64,000 nt of DNA from Stutzerimonas frequens (GCF_024448335.1 NZ_JAMOHM010000003.1:248001-312000), one strand, 5' to 3'; positions 12,940 to 21,943 are shown, counted from the stretch's first letter. Notes: generated by a model from the letters alone, not told the origin. Program-made: numbers and translations.

Positions 12940-13896
12940 TCAGCTGGCCTTCTTGCTGGATTTGCTGCTCGCCGCCGGTGCCTTGCGTGTGCGTGACGAG
13001 CTGGACGACTTGCTGGTCTTGGCCTTGCTCGCAGGCTTGGATTTGGCTGGCGCCTTTTCCGGCGCGTCGTCCTCTTCGTCCGCCTCGGCGGCGCGCGCCT
13101 TGCCCGGCTTGGCAGCCAGGCTGCGCTTGAGCAGCTCGGTGAGGTCGATGACATCCGCCGAGCGGCGATCCACCGCCTCTTCCGGCCCGCCCACGGCTTC
13201 CAGCTTGCCTTCGCGTGCCTTCTTCTCCACCAGGTCCATGATCTGGTCCTGGAAGGTGTCCTTGTACTGCTCCGGCTTCCACTTCTCGGTCATGTCTTCC
13301 ACCAGACGCTTGGCCATGTCCAGTTCGCGCTCGGCCAGGTCCGGATCGAGCGCTTCGTCCTTCAGTTCGAGGTACTCGACGCCGCGCACCTCGTCGGCCC
13401 AGCGCAGGGTGTTCATCACCAGCGCCTTGCCCAGCGGCATCACCACCGCCAGATGCTGCTTGTTGCGCAGCACCACGTTGGCGATGCCGACCTTGCCGGT
13501 CTGGATCAGCGTCTCACGCAAGAGCGCATAGACCTTTTCCCCACGCCGGTCCGGGGTCAGGTAGTACGGCGTGTCGATGTAGAGAAAGGAGATGTCCTTG
13601 GCATCGACGAAGGCGACGATGTCCACGGTCTGCGTGGCCTTGGGATGCGCCGCCTTGATCTCGTCGTCGCTGATGACCACGTAGTGGCCCTTCTCGTACT
13701 CGACGCCCTTGACGATGTTCTCGCTGTCGATGTCCTCGCCAGTGGTCTTGTTGATGCGCTTGTAACCGACCCGATCCATGCTGCGCTTGTCCAGCCAGTC
13801 GAAATCGATGCCCTGCCGCGTAGTGGCCGGCACCAGCGCCACCGGGATGTGTACCAGTCCGAAACTGACCGCGCCTTTCCAGATTGTGCGTGGCAT
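12940..13896 (-). CDS. ku: Ku protein for non-homologous end joining
   Basis: Bacterial Ku (318 aa) forms a homodimeric ring that binds DNA ends and recruits LigD. The start TIWKGAVSFGLVHIPVAL is the canonical Ku N-terminus; the core beta-barrel reaches about residue 250, with ALDPDLAERELDMAKRLVEDM typical of the family. It is followed by a 55-60 residue low-complexity tail rich in Lys, Ala and Ser, as in other bacterial Ku proteins with DNA-binding tails. AAGGAG lies before the ATG at 13896. It sits 35 nt behind the SDR gene and 3 nt before the polymerase gene, so the three probably form one unit. Confidence 0.95.
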   Translation of the reverse strand: MPRTIWKGAVSFGLVHIPVALVPATTRQGIDFDWLDKRSMDRVGYKRINKTTGEDIDSENIVKGVEYEKGHYVVISDDEIKAAHPKATQTVDIVAFVDAKDISFLYIDTPYYLTPDRRGEKVYALLRETLIQTGKVGIANVVLRNKQHLAVVMPLGKALVMNTLRWADEVRGVEYLELKDEALDPDLAERELDMAKRLVEDMTEKWKPEQYKDTFQDQIMDLVEKKAREGKLEAVGGPEEAVDRRSADVIDLTELLKRSLAAKPGKARAAEADEEDDAPEKAPAKSKPASKAKTSKSSSSSRTRKAPAASSKSSKKAS

Positions 13897-13931
13897 ACCC
13901 TGTACTCCTTCGCGTAGGTGCCGGCCTGCGG

Positions 13932-14789
13932 TCAGCCGTTGACCACGGTGCCGCCGTTGACGTGAATCACCTGCCCACTGACATAGGACGCATCGCTGCT
14001 GGCCAGATAGACGTAGGCCGGCGCCACCTCTTCAGGCTGGCCGGGCCGTTTCATCGGCACGTTGGAGCCGAACTCGGCGACCTTGTCGGCATCGAAGGTG
14101 GAGGGAATCAGGGGCGTCCAGATCGGTCCCGGCGCCACCGAGTTCACCCGGATGCCGCGCTCGGCCAGGCTCATGGCCAGGGCACGGGTGAAGGCGACGA
14201 TGGCGCCCTTGGTGGAGGAATAGTCGATCAGCATCGGGTTGCCCTTGTAGGCGGTCACCGAGCTGGTGTTGATGATCGAGGCGCCTTGCTGCAGGTGCGG
14301 CAACGCCACCTGGGTCAGCTGGAACATGCCGAACACGTTGGTACGGAAGGTCTGCTCCCACTGCTCCGGCGGGATGTCCTCGAAACGATCACGGGGATGC
14401 TGCTCGGCAGCATTGTTGACCAGGATGTCCAGCTTGCCGAACTGCCCCAGCGTCTCGTCCACGACCTTGCGGCATACATCGCGGTCGGCCACGTCGCCGG
14501 CGAAGGTCAGGCAGCGCCGGCCGTGTTGCTCGACGTCCTTGCGTGTCTGCTCGGCGTCCTGATGCTGGTCGAGGTAGAGGATCGCCACGTCGGCGCCTTC
14601 GCGAGCGAACAGCACCGCCACCGAGCGACCGATACCGCTGTCGCCGCCGGTGATGACGGCGACCTTGCCGGCGAGCTTGCCAGCGGCCTTGTAGTCCTCG
14701 CCGCGATATTCCGGGCGCGGGTTCATCAGCCCTTCCTTGCCGGGTTCCGCCTGCTGCTGTGGGGGTAGGGTCTGATTGTCGTCCGCCAT
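13932..14789 (-). CDS. SDR-family oxidoreductase (YghA-like)
   Basis: NAD(P)-dependent short-chain dehydrogenase of 285 aa with a roughly 40-residue hydrophilic N-terminal extension (PEYRGEDYKAAGKLAGK), typical of the YghA/general-stress SDR subgroup. Cofactor motif TGGDSGIGRSVA; NNAAEQH after the fourth strand; catalytic Ser in SSVTAYKGN and Tyr-x3-Lys in YSSTKGA; PGPIWTPLIPS follows. The substrate is unknown; relatives act on aldehydes or ketones. GGAGG precedes the ATG. Same strand as ku, 35 nt upstream, which suggests joint expression in stress or stationary phase. No clear sigma site could be assigned in the short region 14790-14867. Confidence 0.88.
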   Translation of the reverse strand: MADDNQTLPPQQQAEPGKEGLMNPRPEYRGEDYKAAGKLAGKVAVITGGDSGIGRSVAVLFAREGADVAILYLDQHQDAEQTRKDVEQHGRRCLTFAGDVADRDVCRKVVDETLGQFGKLDILVNNAAEQHPRDRFEDIPPEQWEQTFRTNVFGMFQLTQVALPHLQQGASIINTSSVTAYKGNPMLIDYSSTKGAIVAFTRALAMSLAERGIRVNSVAPGPIWTPLIPSTFDADKVAEFGSNVPMKRPGQPEEVAPAYVYLASSDASYVSGQVIHVNGGTVVNG

Positions 14790-14867
14790 GAAAAATCCTC
14801 CGTCAAGGTAGTGAGCCTGTCTTCGGAGGACTGGAACGCTGCGAGAAAAGTTTCTGCGGGGCGATGA

Positions 14868-14889
14868 GAGGGCCCTGTACAGGGCCCTC
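14868..14889 (-). terminator. 22-bp perfect palindrome after mexS (probable terminator)
   Basis: GAGGGCCCTGT followed by its exact reverse complement lies 6 nt beyond the mexS stop codon. It would form a strong GC-rich hairpin in the mexS transcript and separate it from the SDR gene downstream. No T tract follows directly, so it may be a 3'-end stabiliser and not a full intrinsic terminator. Confidence 0.5.
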
Positions 14890-14895
14890 GGATGG

Positions 14896-15912
14896 TCAGT
14901 TCAGCGTCAGCACGACACGACCACGGGGTACGCCGCTTTCGACGTACTGGTGGGCCTCGACTGCCTGCTCGAAGGGGAACTGGCGGTCGAGCTGTGGCCA
15001 GATCAGCCGGTCCACGGTGAGCTGGTTGATATGCTGCAGCGCACGCTCCACGGCCTCGCGGTTCTGCTCGATGCCCAGCTCCGGCTGCCCGGTGAAGTCG
15101 CACAGGCAATGCAGGAAGAACTTGAAGTTCTTTTTGAAGGCCGCGCAGACCGGTAGCGCGGTCTCGTTGCCGCCGTTCATGCCATAGAGGATCAGCTTGC
15201 CCAGCGGCGCCATGACATCGCCGAGCAGCTTCATCTGCGAGCCGCCGCAGGCATCCAGCACCACCTCGACACCGCGCCCTTCGGTCAGCTTCTGCAGGCG
15301 ACCGACCAGGTCTTCTTCCTCGGTGACGATCACCGTCTCGGCACCCAGTTCACGCAGGTAGTCACGGTCTTCGCTGGTGTCACAGGTGGCGATCACCCGT
15401 CCGCCCAGCGCCTTGGCCAGCTGCACGGCAGCCGGGCCGGTGCAATGCGCGGCCTGGTTGATCAGCACGTACTGACCGGGCTCCAGCTGAGCCAGTTCGA
15501 CCAAGGCGAAATAGCTCACCAGCATCGGCGTGTAGTGGATCGCCGCCTCGCTGGCGCTGAGCATGTCCGGGTAATGCACCAGGGCCTGCTGCGGCAGCAG
15601 CGCGTGTTCGGCATACAGCGGGTACTGATTGAGATCGTGGGCGGGGAAACCCGCCACCTGGTCGCCGACGCTGAAGCCCTGGACGCCCTCGCCCACCGCC
15701 AGCACCTCGCCCGCCACCTCGCTGCCGAGCCCGGCGGGCAGACGCGCATGGCGCGGCGCCAGGTCCTGCCGCCAGAGCACGTCGTTCCAGCTCACGCCGA
15801 CGGCGCGCACGCCGATCAGGACCTCGCCTGGGCCGGCAACCGGCACCGCGCGCTCTTCCTGACGCAACACGTTGGCCGGGCCGAACTGATGAAAACGGAT
15901 GATGCGGGACAT
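14896..15912 (-). CDS. mexS: MexS-type zinc-independent MDR oxidoreductase (NADPH:quinone reductase-like)
   Basis: Medium-chain dehydrogenase/reductase of 338 aa. It shows the GroES-like N-terminal domain (GEVLIGVRAVGVSWNDVLWR) and a Rossmann region reading YVLINQAAHCTGPAAVQLAKALGG. The classical zinc-binding Cys/His set of alcohol dehydrogenases is not evident. It is divergent from mexT and next to mexEF-oprN, exactly the P. aeruginosa arrangement. There MexS loss causes MexT-dependent pump induction, probably by build-up of a reactive metabolite. A MexT-box-like site oriented toward this gene lies at 15996-16019. GAGGGG precedes the ATG. Confidence 0.9.
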   Translation of the reverse strand: MSRIIRFHQFGPANVLRQEERAVPVAGPGEVLIGVRAVGVSWNDVLWRQDLAPRHARLPAGLGSEVAGEVLAVGEGVQGFSVGDQVAGFPAHDLNQYPLYAEHALLPQQALVHYPDMLSASEAAIHYTPMLVSYFALVELAQLEPGQYVLINQAAHCTGPAAVQLAKALGGRVIATCDTSEDRDYLRELGAETVIVTEEEDLVGRLQKLTEGRGVEVVLDACGGSQMKLLGDVMAPLGKLILYGMNGGNETALPVCAAFKKNFKFFLHCLCDFTGQPELGIEQNREAVERALQHINQLTVDRLIWPQLDRQFPFEQAVEAHQYVESGVPRGRVVLTLN

Positions 15913-15995
15913 TGCGACCCCTCACTTACTACTGTGCAAACGGACTCTATCGTCAGTATCGTCACAACTCCAGCGAGCGACGCGGATTCCCATCG

Positions 15996-16019
15996 ATAGT
16001 TGCCATGCACGGCAATGAT
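15996..16019 (-). promoter_or_regulatory. MexT box upstream of mexS
   Basis: On the minus strand the site reads ATCA-N5-GTGCAT-N4-ACTAT. The MexT box as I recall it is ATCA-N5-GTCGAT-N4-ACYAT, so both outer blocks are perfect and four of six central bases agree. The site includes an inverted repeat TTGCC/GGCAA. It lies 84 bp from the mexS ATG and in the 258-bp mexS-mexT intergenic region, as expected for the nod-box-like LysR target. Confidence 0.65.
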
Positions 16020-16170
16020 GGGTTTGCGTATGTATCCTCGCGCGGCGCATTGCAGGTTTGTGCATTTCGAAAGCGGGATCGGGCATGCGCTCGCCGGTGC
16101 AAGCTGTCTAGAATGCACCGACCCACGAACCGGACCGTGGTCCGGCCATCAGGCTCGACGTGAACCAGGC

Positions 16171-17088
16171 ATGAATCGCAACGACCTTCGCCGTGTTGAC
16201 CTCAATCTGCTGATCGTCTTCGAAACGCTGATGCATGAGCGCAGCGTGACCCGTGCCGCCGAGAAGCTCTTTCTCGGCCAGCCGGCGATCAGCGCCGCAC
16301 TGGCCCGCTTGCGCACCCTGTTCGACGACCCGCTATTCGTGCGCACTGGCCGCAGCATGGAACCCACCGCCCGCGCGCTGGAGATCGCCCAGCTGTTGTC
16401 GCCGGCACTGGACTCGATCTCCACTGCCGTGAGCCGCGCGTCCACCTTCGACCCGGCCACCAGCACCCAGGTGTTTCGCATCGGCCTGACCGATGAGGTC
16501 GAGTTCGCCCTGCTACCGCCGCTGCTGCGTCGCCTGCGCGCCGAGGCACCGGACGTGGTGCTGGTGGTGCGGCGCGCCAACTATCTATTGATGCCCGGCC
16601 TGCTGGCATCCGGCGAGATCTCGGTAGGCGTCTGCTACACCGAGGAGCTGCCGGCCAACGCCAAGCGCAAGGTACTGCGCCGGCCCAAACCGATGCTGCT
16701 GCGCGCCGACAGCATTCCCGGCCGGCTGAGCATGGAGGACTACTGCAGCCGCCCCCATGCCATGGTCTCCTTTGCCGGCGATCTCAACGGCTATATCGAC
16801 GAGGAACTCGCCCTGCACGGCTGCAAGCGCAAGGTGGTGCTGGCGGTGCCGCAGTTCAACGGTCTGGCCAGCCTGCTCGCCGGCACCGATATCATCGCCA
16901 CCGTCCCGGATTACGCCGCAGCCGCGCTGGCGGCCAACGGTGGCGTGCGCGCCGAGCCCTTGCCCTTTCAGACCAGCCAGGACTTCGAGCTGTCCATGGC
17001 TTGGCGCGGAGCTCAGGACAACGACCCCGCCGAACGCTGGCTGCGCTCGCGTATCCAGATGTTCGTCGGCGACCCGGATAGTCTGTAG
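16171..17088 (+). CDS. mexT: LysR-family transcriptional activator MexT
   Basis: LysR regulator (305 aa) that activates mexEF-oprN and mexS. The N-terminal winged helix begins MNRNDLRRVDLNLLIVFETL, and the DNA-reading segment is AAEKLFLGQPAISAALARLR, essentially identical to P. aeruginosa MexT as I remember it. The C-terminal effector domain ends AERWLRSRIQMFVGDPDSL, also a MexT feature. The frame is intact, unlike the frameshifted mexT of some P. aeruginosa laboratory strains, so the gene can be functional. The start at 16171 is the conserved Met; the frame stays open upstream to 16000 without family similarity. Confidence 0.93.
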   Translation: MNRNDLRRVDLNLLIVFETLMHERSVTRAAEKLFLGQPAISAALARLRTLFDDPLFVRTGRSMEPTARALEIAQLLSPALDSISTAVSRASTFDPATSTQVFRIGLTDEVEFALLPPLLRRLRAEAPDVVLVVRRANYLLMPGLLASGEISVGVCYTEELPANAKRKVLRRPKPMLLRADSIPGRLSMEDYCSRPHAMVSFAGDLNGYIDEELALHGCKRKVVLAVPQFNGLASLLAGTDIIATVPDYAAAALAANGGVRAEPLPFQTSQDFELSMAWRGAQDNDPAERWLRSRIQMFVGDPDSL

Positions 17089-17186
17089 GGCGGAAAACGG
17101 CGCAGCCTATTCCACGGGTATGCCGCCCCACGCACACCGCCTCGTCATTCCAGTGCCCTGCCCCAGCAGCTCCTTCTAGCAGTCCC

Positions 17187-17258
17187 GTAGGGTGGGCTTC
17201 AGCCCACTAAGCGTTCCCAGACATCAAGGCCCGTTGGTGGGCTAAAGCCCACCCTACG
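17187..17258 (+). repeat. REP pair (inverted BIME-like element)
   Basis: Two inverted hairpin units, GTAGGGTGGGCTTCAGCCCAC (17187-17207) and GGTGGGCTAAAGCCCACCCTAC (17236-17257), face each other across about 28 bp. Each unit can fold alone and the outer GTAGGGTGGGCT arms can pair with each other. This is typical of extragenic REP doublets in Pseudomonas. It lies in the 359-bp gap between mexT and mexE and may end mexT transcription. The gap otherwise holds only the MexT box and the mexE promoter region. Confidence 0.8.
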
Positions 17259-17346
17259 AATCCCCTCTCGAGTGTCCATACCTGACGCGACGGCACCAAC
17301 ACCTCGCACGACGTCCTCGCCCCGCGCTGATATCGAATGCCCAACC

Positions 17347-17370
17347 ATCACCGCCAATGATATTCACCTT
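17347..17370 (+). promoter_or_regulatory. MexT box upstream of mexE
   Basis: ATCA-N5-AATGAT-N4-ACCTT matches the recalled MexT box ATCA-N5-GTCGAT-N4-ACYAT at the first block, the GAT half and four of the last five bases; the LysR nod-box core ATC-N9-GAT is exact. It lies 78 bp before the mexE ATG (17448), a fitting place for activation by MexT. Confidence 0.55.
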
Positions 17371-17447
17371 TGGCCCGTTCGATTTCTGCTGAACGACTTG
17401 ACCACGCAGACTCCTGCCATCAACAAATCCGACTTGCGGAGTCAAGC

Positions 17448-18677
17448 ATGGAACGTTCGCTCAACGCCTTGCGTTTTCCCCTTATTGCCCTGACGGTGCT
17501 GATCACCGCCGCCTGCGGCAAGGCACCGGAGGCCACCCAGTCGGGTACACCGCCGCCTGCGGTCAGCGTGGCCGAAGTCATCGAGCAGCAGGTAACCGAG
17601 TGGGACGAGGTCACCGGGCGGCTGGAGGCACCGGAGTCGGTGGAGATCCGCCCGCGCGTCTCGGGCTTCATCGACAAGGTGGCCTTCGAGGAAGGCGCGC
17701 TGGTGAAAAAAGGCGACCTCCTGTTCCAGATCGATCCACGCCCGTTCCAGGCCGAGGTCAAGCGGCTGCAGGCGCAGCTGCAACAGGCCCGCGCGACCCA
17801 GCAGCGCACGGCCGCCGAAGCCGAGCGCGGCGAGCGCCTGCGGCAGAAGAACGCGATTTCCGCCGAACTGGCCGATGCCCGTGTCAGCGCCGCCAGCGAA
17901 GCGAAATCCGCGGTCGCGGCGATCCAGGCGCAGCTGGACAAGGCCCAGCTGGACCTCTCCTTCACCCGCGTGACGGCGCCCATCGACGGCCGTGCCGGCC
18001 GCGCACTGATCACGGCCGGCAACCTGGTCAACGCCGGCGAGGCCCTGCTGACCACGCTGGTCTCCACCGACAAGGTCTACGCCTACTTCGAAGCGGACGA
18101 ACGTCTGTACCTGAAGTACCGCGAGTTGGCGCGTCAGGGCGACCGCGGCGAGGCGACGCCGGTCTATCTCGGCCTCTCGGACGAGGACGGCCACCCGCAT
18201 CTGGGCCACATGGACTTCATGGACAACCAGGTCGACCCGCGTACCGGCACCATTCGCGGCCGCGCGGTGTTCGACAACCGCGACCGCAGCTTCACCCCCG
18301 GCCTGTATGCACGGCTGAAGCTGGTCGGCAGCCCGACCTACGAGGCCGTACTGATCAAGGACGTGGCGGTGGGCACGGACCTGGGCAAGAAGTTCGTCCT
18401 GGTACTCGCCGAGGACGGCACCGTCGCCTACCGGCCGGTCGAGCTCGGGCCCAAGCTCGAGGGGCTGCGCATCGTGCGCGATGGCCTGGCCAAGGGCGAG
18501 CGCATCGTGGTCAACGGCCTGCAGCGCGTACGCCCGGGTAGCCCGGTGCAGCCCGAGTCGGTGCCGATGGCCGACGCCGAGACGCTGGCGGCGCTGAAGC
18601 AGCAGAACCGTGCGATCAGCGAGGCGATGAAGCCGCAGGTCGACGAGCGCACCCTGGCCCAGCGCCCGAGCAGCTGA
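17448..18677 (+). CDS. mexE: RND efflux membrane fusion protein MexE
   Basis: Periplasmic adaptor (409 aa) linking the MexF pump to the OprN channel. The N-terminal signal with lipobox-like LITAAC suggests a lipoprotein. The barrel/hairpin parts are typical: DEVTGRLEAPESVEIRPRV, GALVKKGDLLFQIDPRPF (lipoyl half), a coiled-coil hairpin (about 105-175, Gln/Ala rich), and SFTRVTAPIDGRAGRALITAG. The start at 17448 gives the normal length and an intact signal; the frame is open 78 nt further upstream. First gene of mexEF-oprN, downstream of a MexT box. The system exports chloramphenicol, fluoroquinolones and trimethoprim in P. aeruginosa; specificity here is inferred. Confidence 0.93.
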   Translation: MERSLNALRFPLIALTVLITAACGKAPEATQSGTPPPAVSVAEVIEQQVTEWDEVTGRLEAPESVEIRPRVSGFIDKVAFEEGALVKKGDLLFQIDPRPFQAEVKRLQAQLQQARATQQRTAAEAERGERLRQKNAISAELADARVSAASEAKSAVAAIQAQLDKAQLDLSFTRVTAPIDGRAGRALITAGNLVNAGEALLTTLVSTDKVYAYFEADERLYLKYRELARQGDRGEATPVYLGLSDEDGHPHLGHMDFMDNQVDPRTGTIRGRAVFDNRDRSFTPGLYARLKLVGSPTYEAVLIKDVAVGTDLGKKFVLVLAEDGTVAYRPVELGPKLEGLRIVRDGLAKGERIVVNGLQRVRPGSPVQPESVPMADAETLAALKQQNRAISEAMKPQVDERTLAQRPSS

Positions 18678-18772
18678 CCGTCCGACAGCAGTCCTGAACT
18701 CCGGCGCGCCAGCCGCGCCCATCCGATCGATCCGCCAGGGCGCGCCCGCCGCGCCCTCCCCCGGAGTGCGCC

Positions 18773-21700
18773 ATGAATTTCTCGCAATTCTTTATCAAGC
18801 GGCCGATTTTCGCCGCCGTGCTGTCGTTGGTGATCCTCATCGGCGGCGCCATCTCGCTGTTCCAGTTGCCGATCAGCGAATACCCGGAAGTGGTGCCGCC
18901 CACCGTGGTGGTGCGCGCCAACTTCCCCGGCGCCAACCCTAAGGTGATCGGCGAAACCGTCGCCTCGCCGCTGGAACAGGCCATCACCGGCGTCGAGGGC
19001 ATGCTCTACATGTCGTCCCAGGCGACCGCCGACGGCAAGCTGACGCTGACCATCACCTTCGCCCTCGGCACCGACCTGGACAACGCCCAGGTGCAGGTGC
19101 AGAACCGCGTGACGCGCACCATGCCGACCCTGCCCACCGAGGTGCAGCGCCTCGGCGTGACCGTAGACAAGGCCTCCCCCGACCTGACCATGGTGGTGCA
19201 CCTGACCTCGCCGGATAACCGCTACGACATGCTCTACCTGTCCAACTACGCCGCGCTCAACGTCAAGGACGAGCTGGCGCGGCTGGACGGTGTGGGCGAC
19301 GTGCAGCTGTTCGGCCTGGGCAACTATTCCCTGCGCGTCTGGCTCGACCCGAACAAGGTCGCCCAGCGCAACCTCACCGCCACCGACGTGGTCAACGCCA
19401 TCCGCGAGCAGAACCGTCAGGTCGCCGCCGGCGCCCTGGGCGCCCCGCCGGCACCGGGCGCCACCGACTTCCAGCTGTCGATCAACACCCAGGGGCGCCT
19501 GGTGGACGAGGAGGAGTTCGAGAACATCATCGTGCGCGCCGGCGAGGACGGCGAGATCACCCGCCTGAAGGACATCGCCCGCATCGAACTGGGCTCCAGC
19601 CAGTACGCCCTGCGCTCGTTGCTGAACAACCAGCCGGCGGTGGCCATCCCGATCTTCCAGCGGCCGGGCTCCAATGCCATCGCCATCTCGGACCTGGTGC
19701 GCGAGCGCATGGCCGAGCTCAAGCAGAGCTTCCCCCAGGGCGTGGACTACGAGATCGTCTACGACCCGACCATCTTCGTGCGCGGCTCCATCGAGGCGGT
19801 GGTGCACACCCTGCTCGAAGCCATCGTGCTGGTGGTGCTGGTGGTGATCCTGTTCCTGCAGACCTGGCGCGCCTCGATCATTCCGCTGGCCGCCGTGCCG
19901 GTGTCGCTGATCGGCACCTTCGCGGTGATGCACCTGCTCGGTTTCTCGCTCAACGCGCTGTCGCTGTTCGGCCTGGTGCTGGCCATCGGCATCGTGGTGG
20001 ATGACGCCATCGTCGTGGTGGAGAACGTCGAGCGCAACATCGGCCTCGGCAAGTCGCCGGTAGAGGCGACCCGCCAGGCCATGAAGGAAGTCACCGGGCC
20101 GATCATCGCCACCGCCCTGGTGCTCTGCGCGGTGTTCATCCCGACTGCGTTCATTTCCGGCCTTACCGGGCAGTTCTATCAGCAGTTCGCACTGACCATC
20201 GCGATTTCGACGGTGATCTCGGCGTTCAACTCGCTGACCCTGTCGCCGGCGCTGGCTGCGACCCTGCTCAAGGCCCACGATGCGCCGAAGGACGGCTTCT
20301 CACGGCTGCTCGACCGGCTGCTCGGCGGCTGGCTGTTCCGCCCGTTCAACCGCGTGTTCGACCGCGCCAGCCATGGCTACGTCGGCGTGGTGCGGCGCAT
20401 CCTGCGCGGCAGCGCCGTGGCACTGCTGGTCTACGTCGGCCTGGTGGGCCTGGGTTATCTGGGCTTTGCCAGTACCCCGACCGGCTTCGTTCCGCAGCAG
20501 GACAAGCAGTACCTGGTCGCCTTCGCCCAGCTGCCGGACGCCGCCACCCTTGACCGTACCGAGGATGTGATCAAGCGCATGTCGGAAATCGCCGGCAAGC
20601 ATCCGGGCGTGGAGAACACCGTGGCCTTCCCGGGGCTGTCGATCAACGGTTTCACCAACAGCCCGAACAGCGGCATCGTCTTCACCCCGCTCAAGCCCTT
20701 CGATGAGCGCAAGGACCCGTCGCTCTCGGCCAACGCCATCGCGGCGGACCTGAACGGTCAGTTCGCGCAGATCCAGGATGCCTTCATTGCCATCTTCCCG
20801 CCGCCACCCGTACAGGGCCTGGGCACCATCGGCGGCTTCCGCGTGCAGGTGCAGGATCGCGGCAACCTCGGCTATGAGGAGCTGTACAAGCAGGTGCAGA
20901 ACGTCATCGCCAAGAGCGCCGACTATCCGGAGCTGGCCGGCCTGTTCACCAGCTATCAGGTCAATGTGCCGCAGGTGGACGCCGATATCGACCGCGAGAA
21001 GGCCAAGACCCACGGCGTGGCGATCGATGACATCTTCGACACCATGCAGGTCTACCTCGGCTCGCTGTATGCCAACGACTTCAACCGCTTCGGCCGCACC
21101 TATCAGGTCAACGTCCAGGCCGACCAGAAGTTCCGCCTGGCACCGGAGCAGATCGGCCAGCTGAAAGTGCGCAACAACCGCGGCGAGATGGTCCCGCTGT
21201 CGACCTTTGTCAGCGTCACGGACAGCGCCGGCCCGGACCGGGTGATGCACTACAACGGCTTCCTCACCGCGGAGATCAACGGCGCCGCTGCACCGGGCTA
21301 CAGCTCAGGGCAAGCCGAGGCCGCCATGGAGCGCCTGCTTCAGGCCGAGCTGCCCAACGGTATGACCTACGAATGGACCGAGCTGACCTACCAGCAGATC
21401 CTCGCCGGCAACACCGCGGTGTTCGTTTTCCCGCTCTGCGTGCTCCTGGCCTTCCTGGTGCTGGCCGCGCAGTACGAGAGCTGGAGCCTGCCGCTGGCGG
21501 TGATCCTGATCGTGCCGATGACGCTGCTCTCGGCCATCACCGGGGTGATCCTGGCCGGCAGCGACAACAACGTCTTCACCCAGATCGGCCTGATCGTACT
21601 GGTCGGCCTGGCATGCAAGAACGCGATCCTCATCGTCGAGTTCGCCAAGGACAAGCAGGAAGAAGGCATGGACCGGCTCGCCGCCACCCTGGAAGCCTGC

Positions 21701-21943
21701 CGCCTGCGTCTGCGGCCGATCCTGATGACCAGCTTCGCCTTCATCATGGGTGTGGTGCCGCTGGTGCTCTCCAGCGGGGCCGGTGCCGAGATGCGCCATG
21801 CCATGGGTGTTGCGGTGTTCAGCGGCATGCTTGGGGTGACGTTCTTCGGCCTGTTGCTGACCCCGGTGTTCTATCTGGTGATTCGCGCCTTCGTCGAGAA
21901 GCGTGAAGCGCGCAAGGCGGTATTCAAGGAGGCCCGCGCATGA
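18773..21943 (+). CDS. mexF: RND multidrug efflux permease MexF
   Basis: Proton-driven inner-membrane transporter, 1056 aa, of the HAE-1 RND family. It begins FSQFFIKRPIFAAVLSLVI and has the twelve-helix layout with two large periplasmic loops. The TM4 proton-relay pair is visible in GLVLAIGIVVDDAIVVVENV, and the partner Lys region in TM10 reads VGLACKNAILIVEFAKD. GGAG lies 7 nt before the ATG, in a 95-nt spacer after mexE. It overlaps oprN by 4 nt. Confidence 0.95.
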   Translation: MNFSQFFIKRPIFAAVLSLVILIGGAISLFQLPISEYPEVVPPTVVVRANFPGANPKVIGETVASPLEQAITGVEGMLYMSSQATADGKLTLTITFALGTDLDNAQVQVQNRVTRTMPTLPTEVQRLGVTVDKASPDLTMVVHLTSPDNRYDMLYLSNYAALNVKDELARLDGVGDVQLFGLGNYSLRVWLDPNKVAQRNLTATDVVNAIREQNRQVAAGALGAPPAPGATDFQLSINTQGRLVDEEEFENIIVRAGEDGEITRLKDIARIELGSSQYALRSLLNNQPAVAIPIFQRPGSNAIAISDLVRERMAELKQSFPQGVDYEIVYDPTIFVRGSIEAVVHTLLEAIVLVVLVVILFLQTWRASIIPLAAVPVSLIGTFAVMHLLGFSLNALSLFGLVLAIGIVVDDAIVVVENVERNIGLGKSPVEATRQAMKEVTGPIIATALVLCAVFIPTAFISGLTGQFYQQFALTIAISTVISAFNSLTLSPALAATLLKAHDAPKDGFSRLLDRLLGGWLFRPFNRVFDRASHGYVGVVRRILRGSAVALLVYVGLVGLGYLGFASTPTGFVPQQDKQYLVAFAQLPDAATLDRTEDVIKRMSEIAGKHPGVENTVAFPGLSINGFTNSPNSGIVFTPLKPFDERKDPSLSANAIAADLNGQFAQIQDAFIAIFPPPPVQGLGTIGGFRVQVQDRGNLGYEELYKQVQNVIAKSADYPELAGLFTSYQVNVPQVDADIDREKAKTHGVAIDDIFDTMQVYLGSLYANDFNRFGRTYQVNVQADQKFRLAPEQIGQLKVRNNRGEMVPLSTFVSVTDSAGPDRVMHYNGFLTAEINGAAAPGYSSGQAEAAMERLLQAELPNGMTYEWTELTYQQILAGNTAVFVFPLCVLLAFLVLAAQYESWSLPLAVILIVPMTLLSAITGVILAGSDNNVFTQIGLIVLVGLACKNAILIVEFAKDKQEEGMDRLAATLEACRLRLRPILMTSFAFIMGVVPLVLSSGAGAEMRHAMGVAVFSGMLGVTFFGLLLTPVFYLVIRAFVEKREARKAVFKEARA

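Noticed and set aside
14800-14860. AlgU promoter before the SDR gene
   Set aside because: AAACTT-N17-TCCTC resembles the consensus only in the -35 part; the -10 match is too poor to call.
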